From the NCBI GenBank assembly GCA_020846655.1, contig JADLDL010000086.1, forward strand, positions 1 through 64,000: a stretch of 64,000 nucleotides of DNA, in the 5' to 3' direction. A program made the position numbers and the translations under genes. This stretch comes from Saprospiraceae bacterium (GTDB lineage Bacteria > Bacteroidota > Bacteroidia > Chitinophagales > Saprospiraceae). Positions 44,070 to 54,533 of the stretch are shown here, piece by piece (position 1 is the first letter of the stretch; each line of letters starts with the position of its first letter). Below the pieces are notes generated by a model that was given only the letters and a program-made list of their open reading frames with translations, did not search any database and had not been told where the DNA came from.

Positions 44070-45209
44070 ATGTCCAATTCAAATTCCTTTGTGCTCCATA
44101 CTATTGAGGAGGCTATCGCCGACCTGCATGCCGGCAAAGTCATCATTGTGGTTGATGATGAGGACCGCGAAAACGAAGGTGACTTTATTTGTGCCGCCGA
44201 AGCGGTGACACCCGAGATCATCAATTTTATGGCGCAACACGGCCGGGGCCTGATCTGTACGCCCATTGAGGAAAAACGCGCCGATGAATTGGGACTGCCC
44301 CTTATGGTCAATGCCAACACGGCCCTGCACGAAACGGCCTTCACGGTATCCATTGACCTGATTGGACAAAACTGCACCACCGGTATCAGTGCCTACGACC
44401 GGGCTACGGGTATCCGCCACCTGACCAACCCCCAAGCCAAACCCAGCGATTATGCCCGCCCGGGCCATATTTTTCCCCTGCGTGCTAAAACCGGCGGCGT
44501 GCTGCGCCGGATTGGCCACACGGAAGCAGCCGTTGACCTGGCCCGGATGGCTGGTTTTTATCCGGCGGGGGTACTCGTGGAAATTCTCAACCCCGACGGC
44601 TCCATGGCGCGCCTGCCCCAACTGATGGAGGTGGCCCGGCAATTTGACCTGAAAATTATTTCAATCGACGACTTGGTGGCCTACCGGATGCGCACCGAGC
44701 GCCTGATCCGGCGCGAACTGGAAACTACGATGAAAACCATTTTTGGCGACTTTGAGGCCATTGCCTTTACGGATGTTTGTTGCGGCGACACCCACCTGGT
44801 GTTGAAAAAAGGCGAATGGGCAGCGGATGAACCGGTGCTGGTGCGGGTGCACTCCTGGTCCGAAACCGGCGGTATTCTGGGCAACTTATTGGCCGACTAC
44901 GGTACGCAGATCCAGTTTGCACTGAAATCCATCACGGAGGCCGGCAAAGGCGCGTTTGTGTATTTGCGGCAAGGCGATAAGGCCGACCTGCTGTCGCGCC
45001 TGAAAATTTACAAGCAGTTTGCTGACGACGGCGAAGCGGAAAAATTTGAACTGCATACCAGCATGGGCAAAAAAGACTTCGGCGTGGGCGCACAGATCCT
45101 GCGCGAACTGAACATTAGCAAGATCCGCCTGTTGACCAACCATCCCAAATCCCGGACCGGCTTTATCGGATACGGCCTGGAGATCGTGGAAAATGTACAG
45201 ATGGGCTAG
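44070..45209 (+). CDS. ribB: 3,4-dihydroxy-2-butanone 4-phosphate synthase with degenerate GTP cyclohydrolase II domain (RibBX-like)
   Basis: 379 aa. The N-terminal DHBP synthase domain (about 8-205) is intact: acidic motif DDEDRENEGD (29-38), HGRGLIC, PGHIFPLRAKTGGVL and GHTEAAVDLARMAG. It converts ribulose 5-phosphate to the four-carbon riboflavin precursor. The C-terminal domain (about 212-379) aligns with GTP cyclohydrolase II, but the three zinc cysteines are replaced (Ser264, Ala275, Tyr277) and the RQEGRGIGL substrate motif reads LRQGDKADLLSR. It is therefore probably not bifunctional and resembles the RibBX form known from Proteobacteria. A separate RibA would be needed elsewhere in the genome. 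Confidence 0.9.
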   Translation: MSNSNSFVLHTIEEAIADLHAGKVIIVVDDEDRENEGDFICAAEAVTPEIINFMAQHGRGLICTPIEEKRADELGLPLMVNANTALHETAFTVSIDLIGQNCTTGISAYDRATGIRHLTNPQAKPSDYARPGHIFPLRAKTGGVLRRIGHTEAAVDLARMAGFYPAGVLVEILNPDGSMARLPQLMEVARQFDLKIISIDDLVAYRMRTERLIRRELETTMKTIFGDFEAIAFTDVCCGDTHLVLKKGEWAADEPVLVRVHSWSETGGILGNLLADYGTQIQFALKSITEAGKGAFVYLRQGDKADLLSRLKIYKQFADDGEAEKFELHTSMGKKDFGVGAQILRELNISKIRLLTNHPKSRTGFIGYGLEIVENVQMG

Positions 45210-45273
45210 CCGGAGCCAGTCTTTTTCCTGGCCGGGTATTGCAGCCCGGACCAATAAATCCAACCCAATTCAC

Positions 45274-45281
45274 TATTTTTG
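45274..45281 (+). promoter_or_regulatory. candidate -7 element for menG-porT
   Basis: TATTTTTG, 16 nt before ATG 45298. No TTG at the usual -33 distance. Confidence 0.4.
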
Positions 45282-45297
45282 CGTCACTATTTTTACC

Positions 45298-46038
45298 ATG
45301 GAAGACAAAACTGTCGTCACGCCATACAACGCGGAGGAAAGCAAAAAGGCCCAGGTGGAGCGCATGTTTGATAAAATTGCGCCCCGCTATGATTTTCTGA
45401 ACCGTGTACTTTCGCTGGGCATCGACGTGTGGTGGCGCAAGCGCGCATTGGGCTATTTGAAAGGCCGGCCCGCAGCGGAGCTGCTCGATGTGGCTACCGG
45501 CACGGCCGATGTGGCTATTATGGCGGCCCGAATGCTGGGTTCCGAACGGATTGTCGGAGTGGATATCGCCAATCAGATGCTGGAATTGGGGCGGGAAAAA
45601 ATCCGCCAGGCCGGCCTGGACGCCGTCATTCGTCTGGAAACCGGCGACAGCGAGGCCCTTCATTTTCCGGATGCTTCGTTTGATGCCGTAACCGTAGCCT
45701 TTGGGGTGCGCAACTTCGAAAACCTGGAAAAAGGCCTCTCGGAGATGCGCAGAGTGCTTCGGCCCGGGGGGCGGCTGGTGATCCTCGAATTTTCGCGGCC
45801 CCGGCTTTTTCCCATCAAACAACTTTACAACGGGTATTTCAAATACGTTTTACCCCTGATCGGACGTTTAACCAGCCGTGACATCCGGGCGTACACCTAC
45901 CTGTTTGAAAGTGTACAAGCCTTCCCGGAAGGCGCGGATTTTCTAACTATTTTATCCAAAACCGGTTATCAAAACGCACAATGCGAACGACTTACGCTAG
46001 GAATATGTTCCATCTATACTGCCGAAAGAGCCCAATGA
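45298..46038 (+). CDS. menG: demethylmenaquinone methyltransferase (UbiE/MenG)
   Basis: 246-aa SAM-dependent methyltransferase for the last step of menaquinone synthesis. Markers are VERMFDKIAPRYDFLNRVLS near the N-terminus, SAM loop LLDVATGTADVAI, VAFGVRNFENLEKGL and the RVLRPGGRLVILEFSRP post-motif. ATG 45298 gives the normal length. Its TGA overlaps the porT start (ATGA). The menG-porT order is widespread in Bacteroidota. Confidence 0.95.
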   Translation: MEDKTVVTPYNAEESKKAQVERMFDKIAPRYDFLNRVLSLGIDVWWRKRALGYLKGRPAAELLDVATGTADVAIMAARMLGSERIVGVDIANQMLELGREKIRQAGLDAVIRLETGDSEALHFPDASFDAVTVAFGVRNFENLEKGLSEMRRVLRPGGRLVILEFSRPRLFPIKQLYNGYFKYVLPLIGRLTSRDIRAYTYLFESVQAFPEGADFLTILSKTGYQNAQCERLTLGICSIYTAERAQ

Positions 46039-46787
46039 CCGGGCTTCAGTTTTCTCCGGACCTGAAGCCGGCCCGCCTTTTTCTGGGCGCCGTGTTGCTC
46101 CTTGCCGGATTCCTGCTGCCTTCAGCGCCGCTGCTGGCCCAACGGGCACAGGGCCACAATTTTAACTACAAGGACTTTCAGGCAAAATCCTACTATTTCG
46201 GGATTACCCTTGGCTACAATCAAAGCGATTACCGGATTTACCATTCCAGCGATTTTATCCTGAATGATTCCTTCAGCCGCGCCGAATCGGTGAACGGCCC
46301 CGGCTTCAACCTGGGCATCGTGTCCAATTTGAAGATCGGGCAATATTTCGACGTCCGGTTCTTGCCGACCTTGTCGTTTGTGGAACGCAACATTCGCTAT
46401 GCGCCACCCGGCGACAAAGCGCTGAGCCTGACCCGCCGGATTGAATCGGTTTTTGTGGAAATGCCCTTCCAGGTGCGCTACAAATCGGTGCCTTACCACG
46501 ATTTCCGGCTGTTCCTGATCGCTGGTGTGAAATATGTGTTTGATGTGGCCAGCGATTCGCGCACCCGACAGGCCGCCGGCCTGGTTAAAATTGCCCCCAC
46601 GGATTTCCAGTTTGAATACGGCGCCGGCGTCCAGTTCTTTTTCCCGTACTTTATTTTCTCTCCGGAATTTAAAGTGTCGCAAGGGATCAACAACGTGCTG
46701 ATTTTCAACGACCGCCTCGAACAAAGCAATATTCTCGAAAAAGTACTTTCCCGCACGTTTACCATTTCGCTGCACTTTGAAGGCTAG
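46035..46787 (+). CDS. porT: PorT/SprT-type T9SS-associated beta-barrel protein
   Basis: 250 aa. A hydrophobic signal region (about 14-35, LFLGAVLLLAGFLLPSAPLL) is followed by an outer-membrane beta-barrel of the PorT family: KSYYFGITLGYNQSDYRIY, GFNLGIVSNLKIGQYFDVRF, then LSFVERNIRY and a terminal aromatic strand. PorT is required for secretion through the type IX system and gliding. It is coupled by a 4-bp overlap to menG and followed 3 bp later by dnaG. The T9SS cargo proteins in this window depend on this system. Confidence 0.9.
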   Translation: MTGLQFSPDLKPARLFLGAVLLLAGFLLPSAPLLAQRAQGHNFNYKDFQAKSYYFGITLGYNQSDYRIYHSSDFILNDSFSRAESVNGPGFNLGIVSNLKIGQYFDVRFLPTLSFVERNIRYAPPGDKALSLTRRIESVFVEMPFQVRYKSVPYHDFRLFLIAGVKYVFDVASDSRTRQAAGLVKIAPTDFQFEYGAGVQFFFPYFIFSPEFKVSQGINNVLIFNDRLEQSNILEKVLSRTFTISLHFEG

Positions 46788-46790
46788 GCC

Positions 46791-48758
46791 ATGATCCCAC
46801 CCAAAACAGTCCGGGATATTCTCGATGCCGTTCGGATAGAAGAAGTAATCGAGGACTATGTGGCGCTCCGGAAGCGCGGGGTGAATTTGATTGGACTGTG
46901 CCCGTTTCACCATGAAAAAACGCCGTCGTTTAATGTAAATCCGACGCGGAATATTTTCAAATGCTTCGGCTGTGGAAAGGGCGGCGATGCCGTGGGCTTT
47001 TTGATGGAACACGAGGGCTTCACCTACCCGGATGCCCTGCGTTGGCTGGCGAAAAAATACAACATCGAAATTCAGGAAATCGAGCGTACGCCCGAGCAAC
47101 TGGCCGAACAACAATTGGCCGACTCGCTGTACATCGTCAATGACTTTGCGCTGCAACATTTTCAAGCGCAATTGTTCGACACCGACGAGGGCAAATCGGT
47201 GGCGCTTTCCTATTTCAAACAACGCGGCTTGCGCGAGGAAACCATCCGGAATTTTGGCCTGGGCTATGCGCCCGACCAGCGCGACCTGCTCTTGCAACGC
47301 GCCAAAGCATCGGGCCACAGCCTCGATTTGCTGCAGAAAGTAGGCCTCTCGAGCCAGGACGGTTCGCGCGATTTTTTTCGCGGACGGGTTATGTTTGCGA
47401 TCCACAACATGTCGGGGAAAGTGGCGGCCTTTGCGGGGCGCACCATGTCGGCCGACAAACATATCCCCAAGTACATCAACAGTCCTGAGACGGAGATTTA
47501 CATCAAAAACAAAACGCTCTACGGGGCTTTTCAGGCGAAAAAAGCCATCCGCCAGCAAGACGAATGTATCCTGGTGGAGGGCTACATGGATGTCATTTCG
47601 CTGTACCAGGCGGGTATCGAAAATGTAGTGGCCAGTAGCGGCACCTCCCTGACGGAGGGGCAGTTGCAGTTGATCAAGCGGAACACCAGCAACCTCAAAA
47701 TTTTGTACGACGGCGACCCGGCGGGTATCAAAGCTGCCTTGCGTGGGCTCGACCTAGCGCTGGAACAGGACCTGAACGTCAAGATTGTGTTGCTCCCGCC
47801 GGGTGAAGACCCCGACAGTTTTGTGCAACAGATGGGCAGCGAGGCCTTTGGAGAGTTCATCACGAAGGAGGCCAAGGATTTTATCCTGTTCAAAACCCGG
47901 CTGCTGGTGGAGGAAACGAAAGGCGACCCCGTCAAGCGCGCGGGTTTGATCAAGGACATTCTGGGTAGTATCGCGCTGATCCCCGACCCGATCAAGCGCG
48001 GCACCTATTTGCGCGAATGCGCGATGCTGCTGGAGGCCTCTGAGCAGGTGCTGCACACCGAAACGAACAAACTGATTACCTCGGCCTTGCGCAAAAAGGC
48101 CGATAAGGAAGCCCGGCAGCCCGGGGCGGCCAGCGATGCGCCCACGGCGGCGCCCCGGCCCGATGTGCCGGCCAAGCCCGATGTGCCGCGCGAGCGGCCT
48201 TTGCAGCAGGGCGATGAGTTTCAGGAACGCGATATCATCCGGCTGTTGGTCCAGTTTGGCGACCGCGAATTGCCGGGGGAAAATATCTCGGTCGCTGAGT
48301 TTATCCTGGCCGACATCGAGGAGTCGCTGAGTAGTTTCGAAAACCCTTTGTATGGCCAGATTGCCCAGCAGTGCCACGCCCGGCTTACGGGAGGAGAAGG
48401 GCTGGGGCCGGATTATTTTGTTCGGCATGAGCAGAAAGAAGTGCGGGATTTGGCGGTTGACATCCTCGCCGAATCTACCCGGACGGTGTATTCTGCCGGT
48501 TGGGAGGAGAAAGGTTTTCCTTTGCAAAACCAACTGCCGCCGGAGGTGAATTTTGGTGCGGACTCCCGCAAAGCCCTGAGTATCTTCAAGATAAAAAAAT
48601 TGACGAAGTTGCTTCAACAAAACAAGCAGCGACTAAAGATTGCTTCGGAGCAACAGGATGTCGAGAATGAAATCCGTTTTCAGAAAATCAATATTCAAAT
48701 TGAAAAGGTGCGCAATAAGATTGCCAAAGAGAACGGAATTGTAGTGCCTCCGAAGTAG
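46791..48758 (+). CDS. dnaG: DNA primase
   Basis: 655 aa. The CHC2 zinc-binding domain has Cys37, His40, Cys58 and Cys61 (CPFHHEKTPSFNVNPTRN and FKCFGCGKGGDAV). The RNA polymerase core holds the TOPRIM motifs VEGYMDVISLYQ and LYDGDPAG. The C-terminal helicase-binding region (about 470-655) is divergent, with a low-complexity Pro/Ala linker near 450-470. It makes primers at the replication fork. The start 3 bp after porT is supported by the MIPPKTVRDI N-terminus. Confidence 0.96.
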   Translation: MIPPKTVRDILDAVRIEEVIEDYVALRKRGVNLIGLCPFHHEKTPSFNVNPTRNIFKCFGCGKGGDAVGFLMEHEGFTYPDALRWLAKKYNIEIQEIERTPEQLAEQQLADSLYIVNDFALQHFQAQLFDTDEGKSVALSYFKQRGLREETIRNFGLGYAPDQRDLLLQRAKASGHSLDLLQKVGLSSQDGSRDFFRGRVMFAIHNMSGKVAAFAGRTMSADKHIPKYINSPETEIYIKNKTLYGAFQAKKAIRQQDECILVEGYMDVISLYQAGIENVVASSGTSLTEGQLQLIKRNTSNLKILYDGDPAGIKAALRGLDLALEQDLNVKIVLLPPGEDPDSFVQQMGSEAFGEFITKEAKDFILFKTRLLVEETKGDPVKRAGLIKDILGSIALIPDPIKRGTYLRECAMLLEASEQVLHTETNKLITSALRKKADKEARQPGAASDAPTAAPRPDVPAKPDVPRERPLQQGDEFQERDIIRLLVQFGDRELPGENISVAEFILADIEESLSSFENPLYGQIAQQCHARLTGGEGLGPDYFVRHEQKEVRDLAVDILAESTRTVYSAGWEEKGFPLQNQLPPEVNFGADSRKALSIFKIKKLTKLLQQNKQRLKIASEQQDVENEIRFQKINIQIEKVRNKIAKENGIVVPPK

Positions 48759-48789
48759 ATTGATTCTCCCGTATTACGCTAAATTACCC

Positions 48790-49713
48790 ATGCAAGTCAC
48801 CATTCTCGGTTCCGGCGCCGGCGGCCCCTTTCAGGGGCGCTTCTATACCGCTCAGGTCGTACAGGTGGACCACCATTCTTTTTTGATCGATTGCGGCGAG
48901 GGCACCCAGCAGCAATTGTACCGGTACCGGGTGCCGAGCGAGCGGTTTCGCCAGATTTTTATCAGCCATTTGCACGGCGACCACGTTTTCGGTCTGATCG
49001 GCTTGCTGACCTCGTATTGCCTCAAGCGGCGCAGCGAAAAACTCGATATATTTTCGCCGCCCGGATTGCGGGAGATGGTGGAGCAAACAGCGCGCTCCTG
49101 CGGTATTTTGTTTCCGTATGCCATTGAGTACCATGAGGTGGATGCAAGCCTGAACCAACTGGTGTTTGAAAACAAACAGGTGGAGGTTTGGTCTGTACCC
49201 TTGTACCACCGGACGGCCTGCTGCGGCTGGCTTTTTCGGGAAAAACCCCGCACTGTTCGCAATATCCGTAAGGAAAAGATTGAGGAATACCAGATCCCGG
49301 TCTCGCTGATTCCGGGCATCAAGGCGGGCGCTGACCTGAGCCTGCCGGATGGCCGGGTGATTGGGCACGAAGAGCTCACGCAGGCACCCAAGCCGCCCCG
49401 GAGTTATGCGTTTTGCAGCGACACAGCGCCCCACCCGCAAGTGGCAGAGGTGGTAAAGGGCGTGGATTTGCTGTACCACGAGGCTACGTTTACGGAAGAA
49501 CACCGGGAGGAGGCAGCATTTGCCTTTCATTCTACCGCCGCGCAGGCGGCTGAGGTGGCTCGCCTGGCAGGAGTGAAGAAGCTGTTGATGGGGCATTTTT
49601 CGGGCCGCTACCCAAATACGGACCAACACCTGGCGGAGGCTCGAACTGTGTTTGCAGAGAGTTATGTGGTCGAAGAGGGCGGCGTGTATCCGGTGTTGGC
49701 CAATGGCCAATAA
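48790..49713 (+). CDS. rnz: ribonuclease Z
   Basis: 307-aa metallo-beta-lactamase-fold tRNA 3' endonuclease. The zinc motif His60-Leu-His62-Gly-Asp64-His65 (FISHLHGDHVFGL) is intact. Other landmarks are GSGAGGPF, IDCGEGTQQQLYR, a flexible-arm region, CSDTAP and HEATF, then HSTAAQAAEVA. It removes 3' trailers from pre-tRNAs. ATG 48790 (MQVTILGSG) is the family start; a TTG at 48760 is less likely. It follows dnaG by 31 bp. Confidence 0.95.
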   Translation: MQVTILGSGAGGPFQGRFYTAQVVQVDHHSFLIDCGEGTQQQLYRYRVPSERFRQIFISHLHGDHVFGLIGLLTSYCLKRRSEKLDIFSPPGLREMVEQTARSCGILFPYAIEYHEVDASLNQLVFENKQVEVWSVPLYHRTACCGWLFREKPRTVRNIRKEKIEEYQIPVSLIPGIKAGADLSLPDGRVIGHEELTQAPKPPRSYAFCSDTAPHPQVAEVVKGVDLLYHEATFTEEHREEAAFAFHSTAAQAAEVARLAGVKKLLMGHFSGRYPNTDQHLAEARTVFAESYVVEEGGVYPVLANGQ

Positions 49714-49715
49714 AA

Positions 49716-49751
49716 TCGAAAGGCCTCCTGTGGGTAACAGGAAGCCTTCGA
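49716..49751 (-). terminator. hairpin between convergent rnz and Crp-family genes
   Basis: Imperfect 15-bp stem (TCGAAAGGCCTCCTGT against ACAGGAAGCCTTCGA) with a 5-nt loop. On the minus strand it is followed by TTTTA, fitting termination of the Crp-family gene; on the plus strand there is no T run. Confidence 0.6.
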
Positions 49752-49816
49752 ATCATCAAACTTGCAGTAGTTAGTTTATTTGTACAGGTCTTGGGATCTA
49801 TATGTTCAGGCCGGGC

Positions 49817-50506
49817 TCAGGCCAGTTTTTCGATATCGCGGATCAGGATACTGTTGCGGTTGAAATAGATCAGGTTGGATTTTCGAAGGTCGTTGAGTAC
49901 AGAGGTTACCGTTTGGCGGCTGGTACCGGTCAGGTTGGCGATATCCTGCTGGGTCAGGTAGTGTTTGACGAGGGTTTCGTAGCCTACGCGGCGGCCTTCC
50001 CGACCGGCGGTTTCGATCAGAAACTCGATGATGCGTTCCCGGGCATCCTTGAGTACCAGTTTGGCCAGGCGGTCTTCCACGCGCTGCAGGCGTTGGCTGA
50101 GGTGGTGCATGCAGGCAAAAATGAGCCGTTGGTTTTGCTGCATAAACAATTGAAAATCGGCCACTTTTACGGCCAGGTACTCGGCTTCATCGTGCAGGGC
50201 CTGGGCAAATTCGCTGCGCATGGTTTCACCGGCCAGGGCCAGGTCGCCAAAAATGGTTTCGGGTTGCAGGATTTCTTTGATGACTTCGCGGCCATCGTGC
50301 GAAAAGGTGCCGGTTTTGATTCGGCCGCGGACGAGGAAGCAGAGGTAATCGGCGGGCTCGTCTGGCATAAATATGAACTGGAATTTTGGCGCCTTGCGGT
50401 ACTGGGCGATGGTGCCTAATTGCTCCATTTCGGTGGGGTTCAACGCAGCAAGGATGGGCATTTTGCTGAAAAACTGAAGTTTGTTGCTCGTATCCATGGG
50501 CGGCAT
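49817..50506 (-). CDS. Crp/Fnr-family transcription regulator
   Basis: 229 aa. A cyclic-nucleotide-binding fold (about 20-135; FLVRGRIKTGTFSHDG, ILQPETIFGDLAL, EYLAVKVADFQLFM) is followed by a helix-turn-helix domain (about 150-225; LTQQDIANLTGTSRQTVTSVLN). No Fnr-type cysteine cluster is seen. The binding-pocket motif for cAMP (R-E/S with consecutive T-S or S-S) is not clearly kept, so the ligand is uncertain, although an adenylate cyclase is in the window. ATG 50506 or 50497 fits the family; longer frames run into the promoter region. Confidence 0.87.
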   Translation of the reverse strand: MPPMDTSNKLQFFSKMPILAALNPTEMEQLGTIAQYRKAPKFQFIFMPDEPADYLCFLVRGRIKTGTFSHDGREVIKEILQPETIFGDLALAGETMRSEFAQALHDEAEYLAVKVADFQLFMQQNQRLIFACMHHLSQRLQRVEDRLAKLVLKDARERIIEFLIETAGREGRRVGYETLVKHYLTQQDIANLTGTSRQTVTSVLNDLRKSNLIYFNRNSILIRDIEKLA

Positions 50507-50655
50507 TGTTGAGTTGTGTTTGATAATGAGTTGGGTACAAGTGCCGGGTAAAGGATTGCCAATTTTCATCGGGCTGAAAGGAATAAACAAAGTCAGAATT
50601 CTAAGGGGCGCTGAATGGTTCAATGTTTGTTTGGGTGTATCTTCTTGGCACGATA

Positions 50656-50663
50656 CAAAAGTA
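50656..50663 (-). promoter_or_regulatory. candidate -7 element for Crp-family gene
   Basis: TACTTTTG on the minus strand, about 150 nt before ATG 50506. No clear -33 TTG. Confidence 0.45.
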
Positions 50664-50800
50664 CGTGCGGGGGCTTGCTCTGAAAAGGACATTTTTACTG
50701 GTTTGTCGGAATTTATTTTTTTCCATTCCAGCATTAATTAATTGTTAATCAAAGAAGTGGAAACCGGTTTGCCGAATTTTTTCGCTTAGTCATTTGAGGT

Positions 50801-50838
50801 AAAAAAGAAAAAGCCACCCCTATGAAGGAGTGGCTTTT
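50801..50838 (-). terminator. Rho-independent terminator after DUF2795 gene
   Basis: Minus strand: stem AAAAGCCACTCC / GGGGTGGCTTTT with a 6-nt loop (50808-50838), followed by a T-rich tail (50801-50807). It lies about 100 bp past the DUF2795 stop. Confidence 0.85.
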
Positions 50839-50939
50839 GCCGGCAAAGTGCTGAAAAACAGACTGACACCGGACTAAACTGTACGATAAAAGATCAGGTC
50901 GGTCATGTTGACACCGACAATTTCACGGGCTGGTCCGCG

Positions 50940-51161
50940 CTAATACTCGTCTTCGTTAAAAAAGAAGTCGTCGTGTCGTGGATAGTCAGGCCAGATATCT
51001 TCGATGCCTTCATACATTTCGCCGTCGTCTTCCAGTTCGTCCAGGTTATCAATCACCTCGGCAGGTGCACCGGACCGGATCGCATAGTCGATAAGTTCGT
51101 CCTTGGTAGCAGGCCAGGGTGCTTCTTCCAGGTGTGATGCCAATTCGAGTGTCCAATACAT
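50940..51161 (-). CDS. DUF2795-family small acidic protein
   Basis: 73 aa, strongly acidic, with the typical Bacteroidota pattern MYWTLELASHLEEAPWPATK, DELIDYAIRSGAP, IEDIWPDYP and a C-terminal FFFNEDEY. The family is very well conserved in the phylum but has no known function; its small helical fold suggests a regulatory or binding role. It follows queA by 50 bp on the minus strand and is ended by a strong terminator. Confidence 0.88.
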   Translation of the reverse strand: MYWTLELASHLEEAPWPATKDELIDYAIRSGAPAEVIDNLDELEDDGEMYEGIEDIWPDYPRHDDFFFNEDEY

Positions 51162-51211
51162 ATGGGTGATTCGGTTGATTTGTGTGTAATTGTAGTTGTT
51201 GAATTCGGGTT

Positions 51212-52276
51212 TTAGATAATCAGCATGGCATCGCCATAGCTGAAGAAGCGGTATTTTTCCTTTACGGCTTCTTTGTAGGCTTCCATCACGAGGTCAAAGC
51301 CGCCGAACGCGCAAACCATGATGAGGAGGCTGGATTTGGGCAGGTGGAAATTGGTCACCATGCTGTTGGCGATGTGAAAATCGTAGGGCGGATAAATAAA
51401 CTTATTGGTCCAGCCTTCTACGGGTTTCAGCATTTGTTCGGCCGAAACGGCTGTTTCGATGGAGCGCATCACCGTGGTACCCACTGAGCAGATCCGTTTG
51501 CCGGTAGATTTGCTGGCGTTGACGGTTTCGGCGGCAGCCGGTGGAATCCGGAAATACTCGGCTTCCATTTTGTGTTTGGAGAGGTCTTCCACGTCGATGG
51601 TGCGGAAGGTGCCCAAGCCGATGTGCAGCGTTACCTCAGCAAAGTTTACGCCTTTGAGTTCGAGCCTTTTCATCAGTTCGCGGCTGAAGTGAAGCCCGGC
51701 GGTGGGGGCGGCCACAGCGCCTACTTCTTTGGCGTAAATCGTTTGGTAGCGTTCGCGGTCGAGGGCTTCCGGCTCCCGCTCGATGTATTTGGGCAGCGGG
51801 GTGTTGCCCAGGCGCTGCAATTCGCGCTGAAACTCTTCTTCCGGGCCTTCAAACAGGAAACGGATGGTACGGCCCCGCGAGGTGGTATTGTCTACTACTT
51901 CGGCGACGAGGGCGTCGTTGCCGTTTTCATCTTCGAAATATAATTTATTACCGACCCGGATTTTGCGGGCGGGGTCTACGAGCACATCCCAAAGGCGGGC
52001 TTCGTGGTTGAGTTCCCGCAGCAAGAACACTTCGATTTTGGCGCCGGTTTTTTCTTTTTGGCCAAACAGGCGCGCTGGAAACACCTTCGTGTTGTTGAAG
52101 ATGAAGACATCGCCGTCGTCGAAGTAGTTGAGGATATCCTTGAAAATTTTGTGTTCGATCTTACCCGTATCGCGGTGTACTACCATGAGCCGGCTCAAAT
52201 CGCGTTCTTCTGCCGGGTATTGGGCAACCAGTTCTTTGGGCAGGTTAAAATTGAAGCTGCTAAGTTTTGTGCGCAT
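51212..52276 (-). CDS. queA: S-adenosylmethionine:tRNA ribosyltransferase-isomerase
   Basis: 354 aa. QueA transfers the ribosyl part of SAM to preQ1 in tRNA to give epoxyqueuosine. Markers are [64 protein letters not shown] and [18 protein letters not shown]. Start 52276 (MRTKLSSF) gives the normal length; the longer frame to 52357 is not needed. A good promoter lies about 215 bp upstream, so the leader is long. Confidence 0.95.
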   Translation of the reverse strand: MRTKLSSFNFNLPKELVAQYPAEERDLSRLMVVHRDTGKIEHKIFKDILNYFDDGDVFIFNNTKVFPARLFGQKEKTGAKIEVFLLRELNHEARLWDVLVDPARKIRVGNKLYFEDENGNDALVAEVVDNTTSRGRTIRFLFEGPEEEFQRELQRLGNTPLPKYIEREPEALDRERYQTIYAKEVGAVAAPTAGLHFSRELMKRLELKGVNFAEVTLHIGLGTFRTIDVEDLSKHKMEAEYFRIPPAAAETVNASKSTGKRICSVGTTVMRSIETAVSAEQMLKPVEGWTNKFIYPPYDFHIANSMVTNFHLPKSSLLIMVCAFGGFDLVMEAYKEAVKEKYRFFSYGDAMLII

Positions 52277-52490
52277 GATGGATGGTGTCCTGGAGCAAGG
52301 CTGGCAACGTTGTGGGTTGGAAATTCCAACGAGGTTGCCAGGCCACTGCCCATTCAAAAGTTTGTTTAAGTTTTGCAGTTCGGGTTTAATGCCTTATTAG
52401 AGTCGGTAAATTCCGCTCAAGGTGGCATTAATTATGGAGAAAAATCTAATTTTTCAAAATTCAAACCCTTACTGCCGGCAAAAATGCCTG

Positions 52491-52519
52491 CAAAAATAGA
52501 ATTTCTCCACAAACGCAAA
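52491..52519 (-). promoter_or_regulatory. canonical promoter for queA
   Basis: Minus-strand TTTG (52516-52519), 17-bp spacer and TATTTTTG (52491-52498) match the Bacteroidota consensus. The leader to ATG 52276 is about 205 nt and AT-rich; I see no preQ1 riboswitch fold in it. Confidence 0.6.
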
Positions 52520-52554
52520 ACTTTGGAAATAGTTTTTGTTCGACGGGAATGCAA

Positions 52555-54366
<1,812 letters not shown>

Positions 54367-54385
54367 GTAAGTAAAAAATGAGGCG

Positions 54386-54393
54386 CAAAAGTA
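54386..54393 (-). promoter_or_regulatory. candidate -7 element for typA
   Basis: TACTTTTG on the minus strand ending 19 nt before ATG 54366. The upstream region is AT-rich (TTTTTTC near the -33 position) but lacks a clear TTG. Confidence 0.5.
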
Positions 54394-54533
54394 CGTCTTT
54401 TTTCAGGTTGAAAAAAGCAGTCTTTAAATTGAAATTTGTTAATGAATCGCGAATCGGGGTCAATCATTTTGTTCGATCGGAATGGACAACGGCAAAACGA
54501 AATTTTATTTTAAAAATTTGAATCTTTGCTGGC

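Larger units (their letters stand above)
50507..50939. other. 433-bp intergenic region
   Basis: No credible gene. It holds the leader and candidate promoter of the Crp-family gene (50656-50663) and the terminator of the queA-DUF2795 transcript (50801-50838). The stretch 50839-50939 shows nothing I recognise. Confidence 0.6.

Noticed and set aside
44070-45209. Bifunctional RibBA annotation
   Set aside because: The cyclohydrolase half has lost every zinc ligand and the substrate motif, so a second activity is not supported.
46122-47558. 478-codon minus-strand frame opposite porT and dnaG
   Set aside because: It spans two well-supported plus-strand genes and has no domain features of its own.
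52277-52490. preQ1 riboswitch in the queA leader
   Set aside because: The leader is long enough, but I could not find the small H-type pseudoknot pattern; a covariance-model search would decide.
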